NCBI RefSeq assembly: GCF_014219065.1
Contig: NZ_JACLGO010000009.1
Location: forward strand, 1-64,000
DNA: 64,000 nt
Source of the DNA: Halopseudomonas xiamenensis
GTDB lineage: Bacteria > Pseudomonadota > Gammaproteobacteria > Pseudomonadales > Pseudomonadaceae
Direction of reading: 5' to 3'
Shown here piece by piece: positions 18,253 to 27,181 of this stretch (position 1 is the stretch's first letter; every line of letters starts with the position of its first letter). The translations under genes were made by a program, and so were the position numbers. The notes beneath the pieces were generated by a model that did not search any database, had not been told where the DNA came from, and was given only the letters and a program-made list of their open reading frames with translations.

Positions 18253-20385
18253 TCAGTCGATCTCTCGACGAAATGGTGGCAACGCATTGAGGATGGCCTT
18301 GCCGTAGCGCTGGGTGACCAACCGCCGATCCAGCAGGGTCACGGTGCCGGTGTCCTGCTCGGTGCGCAGCAGCCGACCGCAGGCCTGCACCAGACGCAGG
18401 CAGGCATCCGGCACGGCGATCTCCATGAACGGGTTGCCGCCATTGCGCTCGATCCATTCCGACAGCGCCGCCTCTACCGGATCATCCGGCACGGCGAAGG
18501 GAATCTTGGCAATCACCACATGCTGGCAATACTTGCCCGGCAGGTCGACCCCTTCGGCAAAACTGGCCAGGCCGAAGATCACGCTCGGCTGGCCATCGTC
18601 GACCCGCGCCCGGTGCTGGCGAATGAGCTCCTGCTTGGACAGGTCACCCTGTACCAGTACCCGCTCACGGAACGCCGCCGGCAGCCCGGCATAGACTTCG
18701 AGCATCTGCCGGCGCGAGGAAAACAGTACCAGGCTGCCGGGCTCATCCTGCAGCATATCCGGCAGGTGCTCGATGATCGCCGCGCTGTGTCCGGCGTTGT
18801 CGCGCGGGTCCGCGCCATGGTTGGGCACCCGTAGCACCCCGCTCTCGGCATAGCGGAACGGGCTGGGTGCCAGGGTGCAGACCGCGCTCTTGGGTAATCC
18901 GGCGCGGTGGCTGAAACGGTCGAAGCGGCCCAGCGCGGTGATGGTCGCCGAGGTCACCAGGGCGGCAAAGGCGCTGTGCCACAGGTACTGGCGCAGAGTA
19001 TCGGCGGCCAGTATCGGGCTGACGTGCACGTCCAGGTCGCTCTGCTCGGTGAGCGTGAGCCAGCGCGCGGTCGGCGGCTTGTCTTCCGGATCGACCAGGC
19101 TGAACTGGGTCCACAGCGTCCAGTTGCCCTCGGCCCGGGCCTGCAGCGCGCCGAACAGCGGATACCATTCCTCGGCCTGGGTCTGGTGCACGCCGACCAC
19201 CTCGCCGTCCATGGCATCCTTGAGCATGTCGACCATGCGCTGCAACAGGTCGCTGATACGGCCGAAACCGGCCTTGAGCTCCATCGACATCTCGCGCAGA
19301 TGCTCGGGCACCACACCATGCTCGAAACGGTACTGCGGGCGGGTCTGCCCGGCCATGTCCTCGGCACTGGCGAAATCCGCCACCTCGCCCAGGGCCTGGG
19401 TCATGAACTGCTGATGCGGTCGCAGCTCGCGCGCCAGCTGCGGCACCTGCTCCAGCAAACGACCGAAATCCCCCGGCAACGGATGCTGCGCCAGCAGCTT
19501 GCTGAGGTTCTTGTCCAGCTGATCCAGCCAGTCGGCGGTCGCCGCCATGCGCGTGTGGTGGGCGAAGTGGGAGATGGCCTTGTCCGGCAGGTGATGGCCC
19601 TCGTCGAATACGTACAGGCAATCGCGCGGGTCGGGCAGGATGGCTCCACCACCCAGCGCCAGGTCGGCCAGCACCAGGTCGTGGTTGGTGACGATGACAT
19701 CGATCTTCTGGATGCCTTCCCGGGCCTTGTAGAACACGCACTGGTTGAAATGCCCGCAGCGGCGGTTGGTGCACTGGATATGGTCGGTGGTCAGTCGCGA
19801 CCAATCCTGGTCATCCAGCGCCTCGGGCCAGGAGTCACGCTCGCCATCCCACTTGTTGCTGCCCAGCGCCTCGACCATGCGCGTGTACAGTTTGAGTCCG
19901 GCCTCATCCACATCGATGCGGAAACCTTCCTCGGCAAAGCCCTGCTGCTGGCTGGCCAGCGACTGGTTGTCCTGCAACAGCTGGTCGAGCTTGGACAGGC
20001 ACACATAGCGACCACGCCCCTTGGCCAGGGCGAAATGGAAGTTCAGCCCGGCGTTGCGCTGGATATCCGGCAGGTCCTTGAGCACGATCTGCTCCTGCAG
20101 CGCCACCGTGGCCGTGGAGATTACCAGCGGCTTGCCCAGCTGCTTGGCGATCGGAATGCCGGCCAGACAGTAGGCGACGGTCTTGCCGGTACCGGTACCT
20201 GCCTCCACTACCGCCACCGCCGGCTCGCCATCCCGGTGCCCCTCGTCGTCCAGCTCGACGCCGCCAAACAGCTTGGCCACCTCGGCAATCATCAGCCGCT
20301 GGCCATAGCGCGGCTTCAGCGACTTGTTTTCGAGGAAGGTACGGTAGGCCGTCTGGATCTGGCCTTTGAGGTCTTCGTTGAGCAT
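18253..20385 (-). CDS. dinG: ATP-dependent DNA helicase DinG
   Basis: 710-aa XPD-like 5'-3' superfamily 2 helicase that unwinds forked DNA, D-loops and R-loops. Walker A is AGTGTGKTVAY. The Fe-S cluster cysteines lie in YVCLSK and QCTNRRCGHFNQCVFY. The DEAH-type box is VFDEGHHLPD, and motif VI is near VQACGRLLRTEQDTG. The ATG at 20385 is supported by GGAG. It is divergent from the ychJ gene across about 90 bp. No clear LexA box was found. Confidence 0.96.
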   Translation of the reverse strand: MLNEDLKGQIQTAYRTFLENKSLKPRYGQRLMIAEVAKLFGGVELDDEGHRDGEPAVAVVEAGTGTGKTVAYCLAGIPIAKQLGKPLVISTATVALQEQIVLKDLPDIQRNAGLNFHFALAKGRGRYVCLSKLDQLLQDNQSLASQQQGFAEEGFRIDVDEAGLKLYTRMVEALGSNKWDGERDSWPEALDDQDWSRLTTDHIQCTNRRCGHFNQCVFYKAREGIQKIDVIVTNHDLVLADLALGGGAILPDPRDCLYVFDEGHHLPDKAISHFAHHTRMAATADWLDQLDKNLSKLLAQHPLPGDFGRLLEQVPQLARELRPHQQFMTQALGEVADFASAEDMAGQTRPQYRFEHGVVPEHLREMSMELKAGFGRISDLLQRMVDMLKDAMDGEVVGVHQTQAEEWYPLFGALQARAEGNWTLWTQFSLVDPEDKPPTARWLTLTEQSDLDVHVSPILAADTLRQYLWHSAFAALVTSATITALGRFDRFSHRAGLPKSAVCTLAPSPFRYAESGVLRVPNHGADPRDNAGHSAAIIEHLPDMLQDEPGSLVLFSSRRQMLEVYAGLPAAFRERVLVQGDLSKQELIRQHRARVDDGQPSVIFGLASFAEGVDLPGKYCQHVVIAKIPFAVPDDPVEAALSEWIERNGGNPFMEIAVPDACLRLVQACGRLLRTEQDTGTVTLLDRRLVTQRYGKAILNALPPFRREID

Positions 20386-20477
20386 GCGGACTCCGGAGCA
20401 GAGCGCGGATGATAACATCTGCGCTCCATTCCCGTCCGATGCCAGCCCGGACTCAGCGCACAATACAGGTGATCAGC

Positions 20478-20952
20478 ATGCCCCTTGACCCCACAGCTCC
20501 CTGCCCCTGCGATGATGGCCAGCCCTATAGCATCTGTTGCCAGCCACTGCCAGGGCCAGCCCGCCGCCCATGCCGGACGCCTGATGCGTTCGCGCTACAG
20601 CGCCTACGTGCTGGGACTGATCGACTACCTGGTGACCACCACCCTGCCCGCCCAGCAGCCACTGCTGGACCGCCAGGCCATGGCGCAATGGAGTCACGAC
20701 AGCCGCTGGCTGGGCCTGAACGTGGAGCGGGAAGACCCGGCCAGCGCGTCGGCCAGCCGCGCCCAGGTCATATTCAGCGCCCACTGGGCCGACCCGGACG
20801 GCAGCCAGCACAGCCACCGGGAATGCTCGGACTTCTGCAAGTTGGGTGAGCGCTGGTACTTCATCGATCCCAATCACCCGCTGGACGTCGGCCGCAACGA
20901 TCCCTGCCCCTGCGGTTCGGGGAAAAAATTCAAACAGTGCTGTCGCTGCTGA
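20478..20952 (+). pseudogene. YchJ-family SEC-C protein gene with one apparent frameshift
   Basis: YchJ proteins have a zinc-binding Cys cluster at each end. Here the N-terminal cluster ([17 protein letters not shown]) is in the frame starting at 20478, with AGGTGAT upstream. The rest of the protein ([12 protein letters not shown] through [16 protein letters not shown]) is in the +1 frame. Removing one base near 20550 would join them into a normal protein of about 157 aa. The two parts therefore suggest a one-base insertion, a sequencing error or, less likely, programmed frameshifting. A truncated product could still start at an in-frame ATG at 20512. Confidence 0.8.
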
Positions 20953-20985
20953 GCTTCATCGCCGCGAGGCGCGGCTCCCACCATG
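20953..20985 (-). repeat. REP-like palindromic element
   Basis: Read on the minus strand this matches the typical Pseudomonas REP pattern: GGGAGCC then a GCCGCG/CGCGGC-type hairpin (GCCGCGAGGCGCGGC on the plus strand), then GATG. It lies between the convergent ychJ and hypothetical genes, the usual REP location. Confidence 0.65.
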
Positions 20986-20994
20986 AACCGGTAG

Positions 20995-21534
20995 TCACTC
21001 CTGCTCCACGCTCAGGTGACTGGTATCCGGTGCCGTCGGCGCCGGTGGTGAGCTCAACTGCTGCAGATCACTGCCCGGCGGCGCCAGGCTGAAAGCCGAG
21101 AGGTCGAGATCCAGCGGCGCATGCTCGGCATAGCTGTCCTGCATATCCGCGCCCAGCGGCGCCAGGGGCAGGTCCGGCGCCTCGACATCGCTGAACGCTG
21201 CCATGAACTCATCGCGCGGCGCCAGGGTTTCGACACGACGCTGCTCAGGCTGCGCGGCAGGAGACGGTGTTGACGGCGGCGGCGCATCAGCACTGGCGGC
21301 ACCCTCATCCATGATCTGGATCTCGCACAGCGCCCCGGCCCGCTCTATGGCCTGGCGATACTTTTCCGCGGCGGCCTGATCCAGTCCCTGCTTGATCACG
21401 ATCCGCCGCCCGGAAAACAGCACATCCAGCTGACGCTCGCCCACCTGAAACAGCTGGCCAATACGCGCCCGCGCCTGCTCCGGCGCCACCTCGGGCCGCA
21501 CCCGACCATGGAAAACCACCTCGAAAACTGCCAT
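20995..21534 (-). CDS. conserved hypothetical protein with an N-terminal sensor-like module
   Basis: 179 aa. The first 70 residues (LFQVGERQLDVLFSGRRIVIKQGLDQAAAEKY...CEIQ) look like a small module seen at the N-terminus of various Pseudomonas and Xanthomonas proteins of unknown function. The remainder is Pro/Ala-rich and low in complexity. There is no signal peptide or membrane helix. GGGAG precedes the ATG at 21534. No function is assigned. Confidence 0.8.
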   Translation of the reverse strand: MAVFEVVFHGRVRPEVAPEQARARIGQLFQVGERQLDVLFSGRRIVIKQGLDQAAAEKYRQAIERAGALCEIQIMDEGAASADAPPPSTPSPAAQPEQRRVETLAPRDEFMAAFSDVEAPDLPLAPLGADMQDSYAEHAPLDLDLSAFSLAPPGSDLQQLSSPPAPTAPDTSHLSVEQE

Positions 21535-21640
21535 CTTGTCACTCCCTTGCATAGATTTGCGGTTAGTATGGACAGGCTGCCGATCGCCGACAACTTCTCA
21601 TATAACGAGGCGCACGGTTAAAACGGAGGGGCTCCACTTG

Positions 21641-22117
21641 ATGATTCGTTCACCTGCTCTGCTGCTGACGCTACTGCTGGCCGGCCTGTTCAGCCTGAAC
21701 GGTTGCGCGGTATTCAACCGCTCCTATACCGAGCCGGAAGTCACCCTGGCCAATGTGGAAATGCTCAAGTCCAATCTCTGGGAGCAATCCTTCCGCCTGC
21801 GCCTGCGCGTGGACAACCCCAACGACCGCAACCTGCCGATCCGCGGCATGCACTACAAGGTCTATCTGAACGACATGCGCCTGGCCACCGGCGTTACCGA
21901 CCGCGCCTTCAACGTCCCGGCCTACGGCTCGGAATACTTCGATATCACGGTGCGCTCGAACATCTGGCGCCACCTGGGCGACCTGGTGAAGCTGGTCGAG
22001 CATCAGCAGCCGGTCGATTACCGGATCGACGGCCACATCAGCACCGGCCTGTTCTGGGCGCCCAGGCTCAGCCTTCATGAACACGGCACCCTCGACCCAG
22101 CTGACCTGAGTTTCTGA
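21641..22117 (+). CDS. LEA type 2 (WHy-domain) family lipoprotein
   Basis: 158-aa predicted lipoprotein: a hydrophobic signal peptide ends in the lipobox LNGC. Beyond it is a beta-sandwich WHy/LEA14-like domain (RLRVDNPNDRNLPIRGMHYKVYLND). Such proteins are small envelope proteins of unknown role, often linked to desiccation or osmotic stress. The start at 21641 follows GGAGGGG. The next gene begins two bases after its stop. Confidence 0.88.
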   Translation: MIRSPALLLTLLLAGLFSLNGCAVFNRSYTEPEVTLANVEMLKSNLWEQSFRLRLRVDNPNDRNLPIRGMHYKVYLNDMRLATGVTDRAFNVPAYGSEYFDITVRSNIWRHLGDLVKLVEHQQPVDYRIDGHISTGLFWAPRLSLHEHGTLDPADLSF

Positions 22118-22119
22118 AT

Positions 22120-22566
22120 ATGAACATGACCGACTGGCTGGTGATCGCCGGCCTGAGCATCATCTTCGCCCTTGCCGTATACGCCGCGGTGCTGTGGCGC
22201 CGCGTGTGGCACAACCAGCAACGCCTGGCCAGGCAACTGCAAGAGCGCAACGAGCGCCTGCTGGGCGATGTACGCATTCTCGCCCAGAGCCTGCTCAGCG
22301 GGCAGTTGCCGATGATCGAGGGAGCGATACGCATCAAGGTGTTGCTGGACAACTACAGCGGACCGCGCCGTGCCGAGCTGGATGTGCGGGTACTCGAGAC
22401 CATCTACGATGCCACCGCGCACATCCCCACCCACCAGCACTGGAAGGAGCTACCCGCCGCCCAGCGCCGTCTGCATCAGCAGCAGATGGAAACCCTGGAG
22501 GCCCACCACCGCAGTGAGGTGGAGCGGGTCGCCAGGGTGTTGAGCGAACTTCAGACCGCCGAGTAA
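22120..22566 (+). CDS. DUF2489 domain-containing membrane protein
   Basis: 148-aa protein with a single N-terminal membrane helix (about residues 5-25) and a charged helical cytoplasmic domain (SLLSGQLPMIEGAIRIKVLLD). It matches the DUF2489 family by overall pattern. It probably shares a transcript with the LEA-type lipoprotein. Its 3' end overlaps the convergent SDR gene by 16 bp. The function is unknown. Confidence 0.82.
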   Translation: MNMTDWLVIAGLSIIFALAVYAAVLWRRVWHNQQRLARQLQERNERLLGDVRILAQSLLSGQLPMIEGAIRIKVLLDNYSGPRRAELDVRVLETIYDATAHIPTHQHWKELPAAQRRLHQQQMETLEAHHRSEVERVARVLSELQTAE

Positions 22567-23333
22567 CCGCCGTCCAGCGCCACCGCCTGGCCGGTTACAT
22601 GACGCGAGGCGTCACTGGCCAGGAACAGCGCCAGGCCCTTGATGTCATCCTCGCCGCCCACCCGGCCCAGCGGAGTATCGCGGATGATTGCCTCGGCGAC
22701 ATGATCCAGGCCCTTGGCCAGTTTGGTCGGGAAGTAACCGGGGCAGATGGCATTGACGTGGATATTGTAGGCACCCCATTCGCCCGCCAGGGCCCGGGTC
22801 AGGTTGATCGCCGCCGCCTTGCTGGTGTTGTAGGCCACGGTGTGCACGCTGGTATTCGGGCCGTTGCCCTTGAGACCGGCGATCGAGGCGATATTGATGA
22901 TCTTGCCGCTGCGCTGCGGAATCATGAAGCGCCGGGCCACTTCCTGCGCCAGCAGAAAGCACACATCCACGTTCAGGTGCATGACCTTCTGCCAACCGGC
23001 ATAACTGTGCTCGGCAGCGGGCTGGCCCCAGGTGGTGCCGGCGTTGTTGACCAGAATGTCCACGGTGCCGAAACGCTCCTGCACCGCATCGACCAGCGCG
23101 GCAACCGGATTGCCTTCGGGCTTGCCCAGATCACAGGCGATACCGGCGGCTTCGATGCCCCGGGCATTCAGTTGGGCAACCACGGTATCCACTTCGTCGG
23201 CATTGCGCGCATTGAGGAAGATCTTCGCCCCCTGCTCGCCCAGCGCCTCGGCCATCTGCAGACCAAGGCCCTTGGTACCGCCGGTGATCAGGGCGACCTT
23301 ACCGGTCAGATCGAACAATTGCATTACGCTCAT
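22551..23333 (-). CDS. SDR-family NAD(P)-dependent oxidoreductase
   Basis: 260-aa classical short-chain dehydrogenase. The cofactor motif is ITGGTKGLGLQ, followed by LVNNAGTTWG. The catalytic triad is Ser in IINIASIAG and Tyr/Lys in YNTSK. The C-terminal VTGQAVALDGG is typical. FabG- or gluconate 5-dehydrogenase-like substrates are possible, but none can be assigned. GAGG precedes the ATG. Confidence 0.9.
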   Translation of the reverse strand: MSVMQLFDLTGKVALITGGTKGLGLQMAEALGEQGAKIFLNARNADEVDTVVAQLNARGIEAAGIACDLGKPEGNPVAALVDAVQERFGTVDILVNNAGTTWGQPAAEHSYAGWQKVMHLNVDVCFLLAQEVARRFMIPQRSGKIINIASIAGLKGNGPNTSVHTVAYNTSKAAAINLTRALAGEWGAYNIHVNAICPGYFPTKLAKGLDHVAEAIIRDTPLGRVGGEDDIKGLALFLASDASRHVTGQAVALDGGYSAV

Positions 23334-23473
23334 GGTGATTCCTCGTGTTTTGGTTGCCAGACAGGCGATCGATCATATAGATAGCCTGCGCCAAGACCGA
23401 CCATCAGTGAGCACAGTGATATGTTGCCCTGCACCAGTGTTATCATGTGCGCCTCACACAGACGGGCTTTCCC

Positions 23474-23917
23474 ATGGCTGAACATGACTTCCGGCGCACC
23501 GCGCTCAACCCTTCACATACGCTGATCGAATGCCGCACGCTGGCCGCCGGCCTGTATCAGGTCACCGGCCAGGGTGGCGGTATCCAGCCGGGCGACACCC
23601 TGATCTGCACCGTCAAGGGCAGCCGCGACCTGCCGCTGCCGCTGGTGGTGGGCAAGGTGCGCTATCTGATCAACCCCGCAGGCCAGTGGACCGCCACCGC
23701 CAATGGCCCGGACCTGAGCGGCCAGATGGTGCTCGGCTGGTCGATCCACTGTGATGAATGCGCCCGGGAGCAGGCCTTCGAGTTTCTCGCCCGTGAGCAG
23801 GACGACCTGCGCCAGCGCACTGCCAAGGCAGTACAACGTATCGGTCAACTGGGCTGGACCCCGCGCGGCGAAGAGCACCTGTGCCCTGCCTGCAGCAAGG
23901 CAGCTTCAGAACAGTGA
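23474..23917 (+). CDS. hypothetical protein with two CxxC-type pairs
   Basis: 147-aa cytosolic protein I do not recognise by name. The N-terminal half is beta-rich, ending near GQMVLGWSIH. The sequence HCDECARE and a C-terminal CPAC could form a four-Cys zinc site. The start at 23474 is chosen because it opens the conserved-looking region MAEHDFRRTAL. The 3' end overlaps dinB by 12 bp on the opposite strand. Confidence 0.72.
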   Translation: MAEHDFRRTALNPSHTLIECRTLAAGLYQVTGQGGGIQPGDTLICTVKGSRDLPLPLVVGKVRYLINPAGQWTATANGPDLSGQMVLGWSIHCDECAREQAFEFLAREQDDLRQRTAKAVQRIGQLGWTPRGEEHLCPACSKAASEQ

Positions 23918-24958
23918 CAACTGCTCGCCCAGCGGACTGTGGGCGTTGTCCAGGCGTACGCCGACCCCGATCAGTCGCACCGGGCGCCCGCCCCGGGCAA
24001 ACGCCTGGGCACAGAGTTCCTCGAATCCCTGGGGCGTGATTGGCGCCCCTGCCTGCTCCAGGGTGGTCTGGGTGAAGTCATGGAACTTGAGTTTGACGAA
24101 GGGCTTGCTGACCCGGTATTGCCCGTCCAACCGACCCAGGCGCTGAGCCAGCTTGTCGAGCAGCGGCGGCAACGCACCGAGACAGGCCGGCAGGTCCGGC
24201 AGGTCGTGCTCGTAGGTGTTTTCCACACTCACCGACTGCCGCACCTGGTCCACCACCACCGGGCGATCATCGATGCCCCTGGCCAGCTCCCACAGCCGCT
24301 CGCCAAAACTGCCGAACTCCCTGGCCAGGTCCTGCTTGCGCCATTGGCGCAACTCAGCGCAGGTATCCACACCCTTATTATGCAATCGCGCCGCGGTGAC
24401 CTTGCCCACGCCATGCAGCCGGTTGACCGGCAGCCCGAGCACGAAGGCATCGACCTCCTCGGGCAGAATCACCTTGAGACCATCGGGCTTGTTCCAGTCA
24501 CTGGCGATCTTGGCCAGGAACTTGTTCGGCGCTACCCCGGCGGAGACGGTGATCCCCTGGCTGTCACGCACCCGCTGGCGAATCTCCTCGGCGATCAGCG
24601 TGGCACTGCCGCGGCATGCCTGGCTGTCGGTCACGTCGAGAAAGGCCTCGTCCAGCGACAGCGGCTGCACCAGGGCAGTGTATTCATGAAAGATAGCCTG
24701 GATCGCGACCGATACGTCCCGATAGACCGACATCCGACCGGGGACGATCAGCAGGTCGGGACAGAGCTTCTTGGCGTAGGCCGAGGCCATGGCCGAACGC
24801 ACCCCGTAGCTGCGCGCCTCGTAGTTGCAGGTGGCGATCACGCCACGCTTGCCCGGATCGCCCCCCACCGCCAGCGGACGATGGCGCAGGCGCGGATCGT
24901 CGCGCATCTCGATGGCGGCGTAGAAGCAATCGCAGTCTATGTGAATGATCTTGCGCAA
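23906..24958 (-). CDS. dinB: DNA polymerase IV
   Basis: 350-aa Y-family translesion polymerase. Catalytic acidic residues are present in IHIDCDCFYAAIE and SLDEAFLDVTD. The NYEARSYGVRSAM fingers segment and the little-finger KPFVKLKFHDFTQTT segment are intact, and a C-terminal GEQLSLF resembles a beta-clamp-binding motif. The only start that aligns with the family (MRKIIHIDCD) is a TTG with a weak Shine-Dalgarno; an ATG at 24989 is in another frame. Poor initiation would suit a polymerase kept at low level. Confidence 0.95.
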   Translation of the reverse strand: MRKIIHIDCDCFYAAIEMRDDPRLRHRPLAVGGDPGKRGVIATCNYEARSYGVRSAMASAYAKKLCPDLLIVPGRMSVYRDVSVAIQAIFHEYTALVQPLSLDEAFLDVTDSQACRGSATLIAEEIRQRVRDSQGITVSAGVAPNKFLAKIASDWNKPDGLKVILPEEVDAFVLGLPVNRLHGVGKVTAARLHNKGVDTCAELRQWRKQDLAREFGSFGERLWELARGIDDRPVVVDQVRQSVSVENTYEHDLPDLPACLGALPPLLDKLAQRLGRLDGQYRVSKPFVKLKFHDFTQTTLEQAGAPITPQGFEELCAQAFARGGRPVRLIGVGVRLDNAHSPLGEQLSLF

Positions 24959-24998
24959 GGCCGATAGTCCGACTGAAGATACCGGACATTGTACCCTA

Positions 24999-26180
24999 TC
25001 AGACCTCCATCACCCGGTTGCGACCGGCACGCTTGCCCAGGTACAAGCCCTCATCCACCCGGCGCAGTGTCTGCTCGATATCGGTTTCATCATCCCGCAC
25101 CACGGAGACGGAAAAGGTCGCGGTAATCCGCCGTGGCTGCCCTCTGAGCAGGACCGGCGTGCTTTCCAGCATGCTCCTGAGCCGCTCGACCACCACCTGC
25201 GCCTCGGCCGCGCCGGTGTCCGGCAATACGATGACGAATTCCTCGCCACCGAAGCGTCCAACCACGTCGCCTTCACGCAACTGCTGCTGAAACAGCGCCG
25301 CCACATGCTTGAGGGCCAGGTCACCGGCATCGTGGCCCAGTTCATCGTTCAGCGCCTTGAAGGAATCCAGATCGGCCATGGCCACGGAAATCGCCGTACT
25401 CTGCCGTCGACAGCGTTCACGCTCACGGCGGAACAGCATCTCGTACTGACGCCGGTTGGGCAGCCCGGTCAACGGATCCGTGGTGGCCTGGCGGCTGAGT
25501 TCCAGTTCCAGCAGCTTGCGCCGCTCGACCTCCTGCTCCAGTTCCCGGTTGGCCTGCTCGGCCTGATTGAACATGGCGAACTGCCGGCGCTGCACGATAT
25601 GCAACTGCTGGGCGGCGAAGAAGCCGGTGACCACCGGTAGCGACAGCAGGAAAGTGGCACCGATGAAGATGTCCATACCGCGACCATTCAGCGCCACGCA
25701 AGCCAGCGTCAATACATAGCCGACCAGCGCCGCCAGCAGGGTCTGCACCAGGCGGTTGGGCACGAACAGGAACATCGCCAGCAGCATCAACCCGATCACC
25801 GTCACGGTGAAGGAGGCGATCTCCGGGCGCAGGAAATAGATGGGCAGGAACAGGAAAAAACCAAGGATCTCCAGGCTGGTGACGGCGCGGCCATCCGTGG
25901 CCCACTGCGGCCTGCTGCCCAGCACGAATGCCAGGCCGAACAACAGACTGGCCTGCACCAGCCGGCAACCAAGCAGAATGAAGAACTCCCCGCCCCAGCC
26001 CAGCGCCTGCAGATCCGGGACGGCAAACAACAGGATCAAGCCACCCCAGACCCACAACGCCACCCGCAGGTGGCGCACCATGAGCGACTGCATATGTTCG
26101 CGGTAGGCATGTTCCACCAGCGGATCGACGAACTCGGCCAACAGTCCGGAAATTCTGTAGGGGTTCGTGGAGGAGTCCAT
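24999..26180 (-). CDS. membrane diguanylate cyclase (GGDEF domain)
   Basis: 393 aa. The N-terminal half has about six membrane helices (starting VALWVWGGLILLF), and a short coiled-coil leads into a GGDEF domain with DPLTGLPNRR and the active-site motif GRFGGEEF. The inhibitory I-site RxxD (REGD) sits five residues upstream, so product feedback is predicted. It would synthesise c-di-GMP from two GTP. The ATG at 26180 has AAGG six bases upstream; an ATG at 26186 lies directly on that site. Confidence 0.93.
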   Translation of the reverse strand: MDSSTNPYRISGLLAEFVDPLVEHAYREHMQSLMVRHLRVALWVWGGLILLFAVPDLQALGWGGEFFILLGCRLVQASLLFGLAFVLGSRPQWATDGRAVTSLEILGFFLFLPIYFLRPEIASFTVTVIGLMLLAMFLFVPNRLVQTLLAALVGYVLTLACVALNGRGMDIFIGATFLLSLPVVTGFFAAQQLHIVQRRQFAMFNQAEQANRELEQEVERRKLLELELSRQATTDPLTGLPNRRQYEMLFRRERERCRRQSTAISVAMADLDSFKALNDELGHDAGDLALKHVAALFQQQLREGDVVGRFGGEEFVIVLPDTGAAEAQVVVERLRSMLESTPVLLRGQPRRITATFSVSVVRDDETDIEQTLRRVDEGLYLGKRAGRNRVMEV

Positions 26181-26280
26181 GGTCATCCTTTTTATTATGT
26201 TCTCGCCCCGTATAGCACGGATATCGGGGCCTCTCCAGCAATGACCGGCAGCCAGCCGCGTGCCATCATGCAACAAATTT

Positions 26281-26299
26281 TGATATCAAAAAGATATCA
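26281..26299. promoter_or_regulatory. operator-like palindrome TGATATC-A5-GATATCA
   Basis: Perfect 7-bp inverted repeat around AAAAA, about 100 bp upstream of the diguanylate cyclase start and 70 bp before the tRNA promoter. Each arm contains the self-palindrome GATATC. The position and symmetry fit a transcription factor site for the cyclase gene, but no matching regulator is known to me. Confidence 0.35.
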
Positions 26300-26366
26300 T
26301 ACATTTTCCGGAAGTGTCCCTGCCGCTGGTCCGGCGCCTTTTAAAAATTCTTTTTGCATCAAATGC

Positions 26367-26394
26367 TTGACAGCACCTTTCAAATCCGTAGAAT
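26367..26394 (+). promoter_or_regulatory. sigma-70 promoter of tRNA-fMet
   Basis: Consensus -35 TTGACA, a 16-bp spacer and -10 TAGAAT end 13 bases before the mature tRNA 5' end. The match is strong and the placement is as expected for a stable RNA gene. Confidence 0.85.
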
Positions 26395-26407
26395 GAGCCA
26401 CCTCAGA

Positions 26408-26484
<77 letters not shown>

Positions 26485-26494
26485 TATTAAAGGC

Positions 26495-26529
26495 ATCGGC
26501 CCCGACTGTTTCGACAGTGCGGGGCCGAT
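26495..26529 (+). terminator. hairpin terminator of the tRNA transcript
   Basis: Long GC-rich inverted repeat, ATCGGCCCC to GGGGCCGAT, with an inner ACTGT/ACAGT stem around a TTCG loop, starting 11 bases after the tRNA. The T-tract is absent, so it may act as a processing or stabilising hairpin as well as a terminator. Confidence 0.6.
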
Positions 26530-27181
26530 TGCTATCCAGCTATTGAATTCAGATCTTCAGCAAGCGCAACACGGGCATCGCCATCCGTCTGGAACAATCC
26601 AGCGGATGTCACGATTCCCGGCAAAAAACACCACGAGCTGTTACTTCATGTTCCTCTGTGCGGATATCGAGCGTCGCTCGACCAACAGGAACAGGTTACC
26701 CCCCACTCTCCGCCAGCGCCCTCTCCTGTCAGTGATCTCCTTGCAGGTCGGCCCTTTGCGTGGCGACCATGCCAGCCGGCCCAGTCGCCAGACGAACCAC
26801 TTCATGTCCTTCTCCTTGCATGCATAACTCGCTACTTTTTTTGCGCCAGGCATACCGGTGGACTCGGATCAGGTTGGGTGCAGCTTTGTTGACATCCAAC
26901 GGAGGTGCAATGGCATTATTTGGCCACTACCACTGACCAGCACTAGATTAGACCCGTACCGCCAATATCCCGGTATCACTGCAACTAGGTATTTTCAGAG
27001 TACACAGCCAGCCTCCCTGCCCTGCCCGTCTAGGCAAATACCCAGATTCAGTGATTCCCAGCGGGATCAGGCTCTGTCATAAGATGCGCAGTCAAAGTCT
27101 CGCCCTGGCGTCCGCGCCTGCAGGCTGGCCGTCCCGGTCTTTTGGTAGACTTTGTCCAGATAACACGAGGGCTCCCCAACA
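26530..27181. other. intergenic region between tRNA-fMet and the LuxR-type regulator
   Basis: About 650 bp. Apart from the small minus-strand candidate gene at 26641-26805, no coding signal is convincing. The right part must contain the promoter of the two-component operon; a GAGGG ribosome binding site lies just before 27182. Confidence 0.6.
26641..26805 (-). CDS. candidate small basic protein (54 aa)
   Basis: The frame beginning MKWFVWRLGRLAWSPRKGP has an ideal ribosome binding site (AAGGAG, six bases before ATG). The product is strongly basic and rich in Arg and Trp, with a short amphipathic start. I do not recognise a family. The good Shine-Dalgarno is the main support; homology is untested. 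Confidence 0.4.
   Translation of the reverse strand: MKWFVWRLGRLAWSPRKGPTCKEITDRRGRWRRVGGNLFLLVERRSISAQRNMK

Noticed and set aside
26543-26827. A 94-codon plus-strand frame after the tRNA
   Set aside because: There is no good ribosome binding site, and it overlaps the minus-strand frame that has an ideal one.
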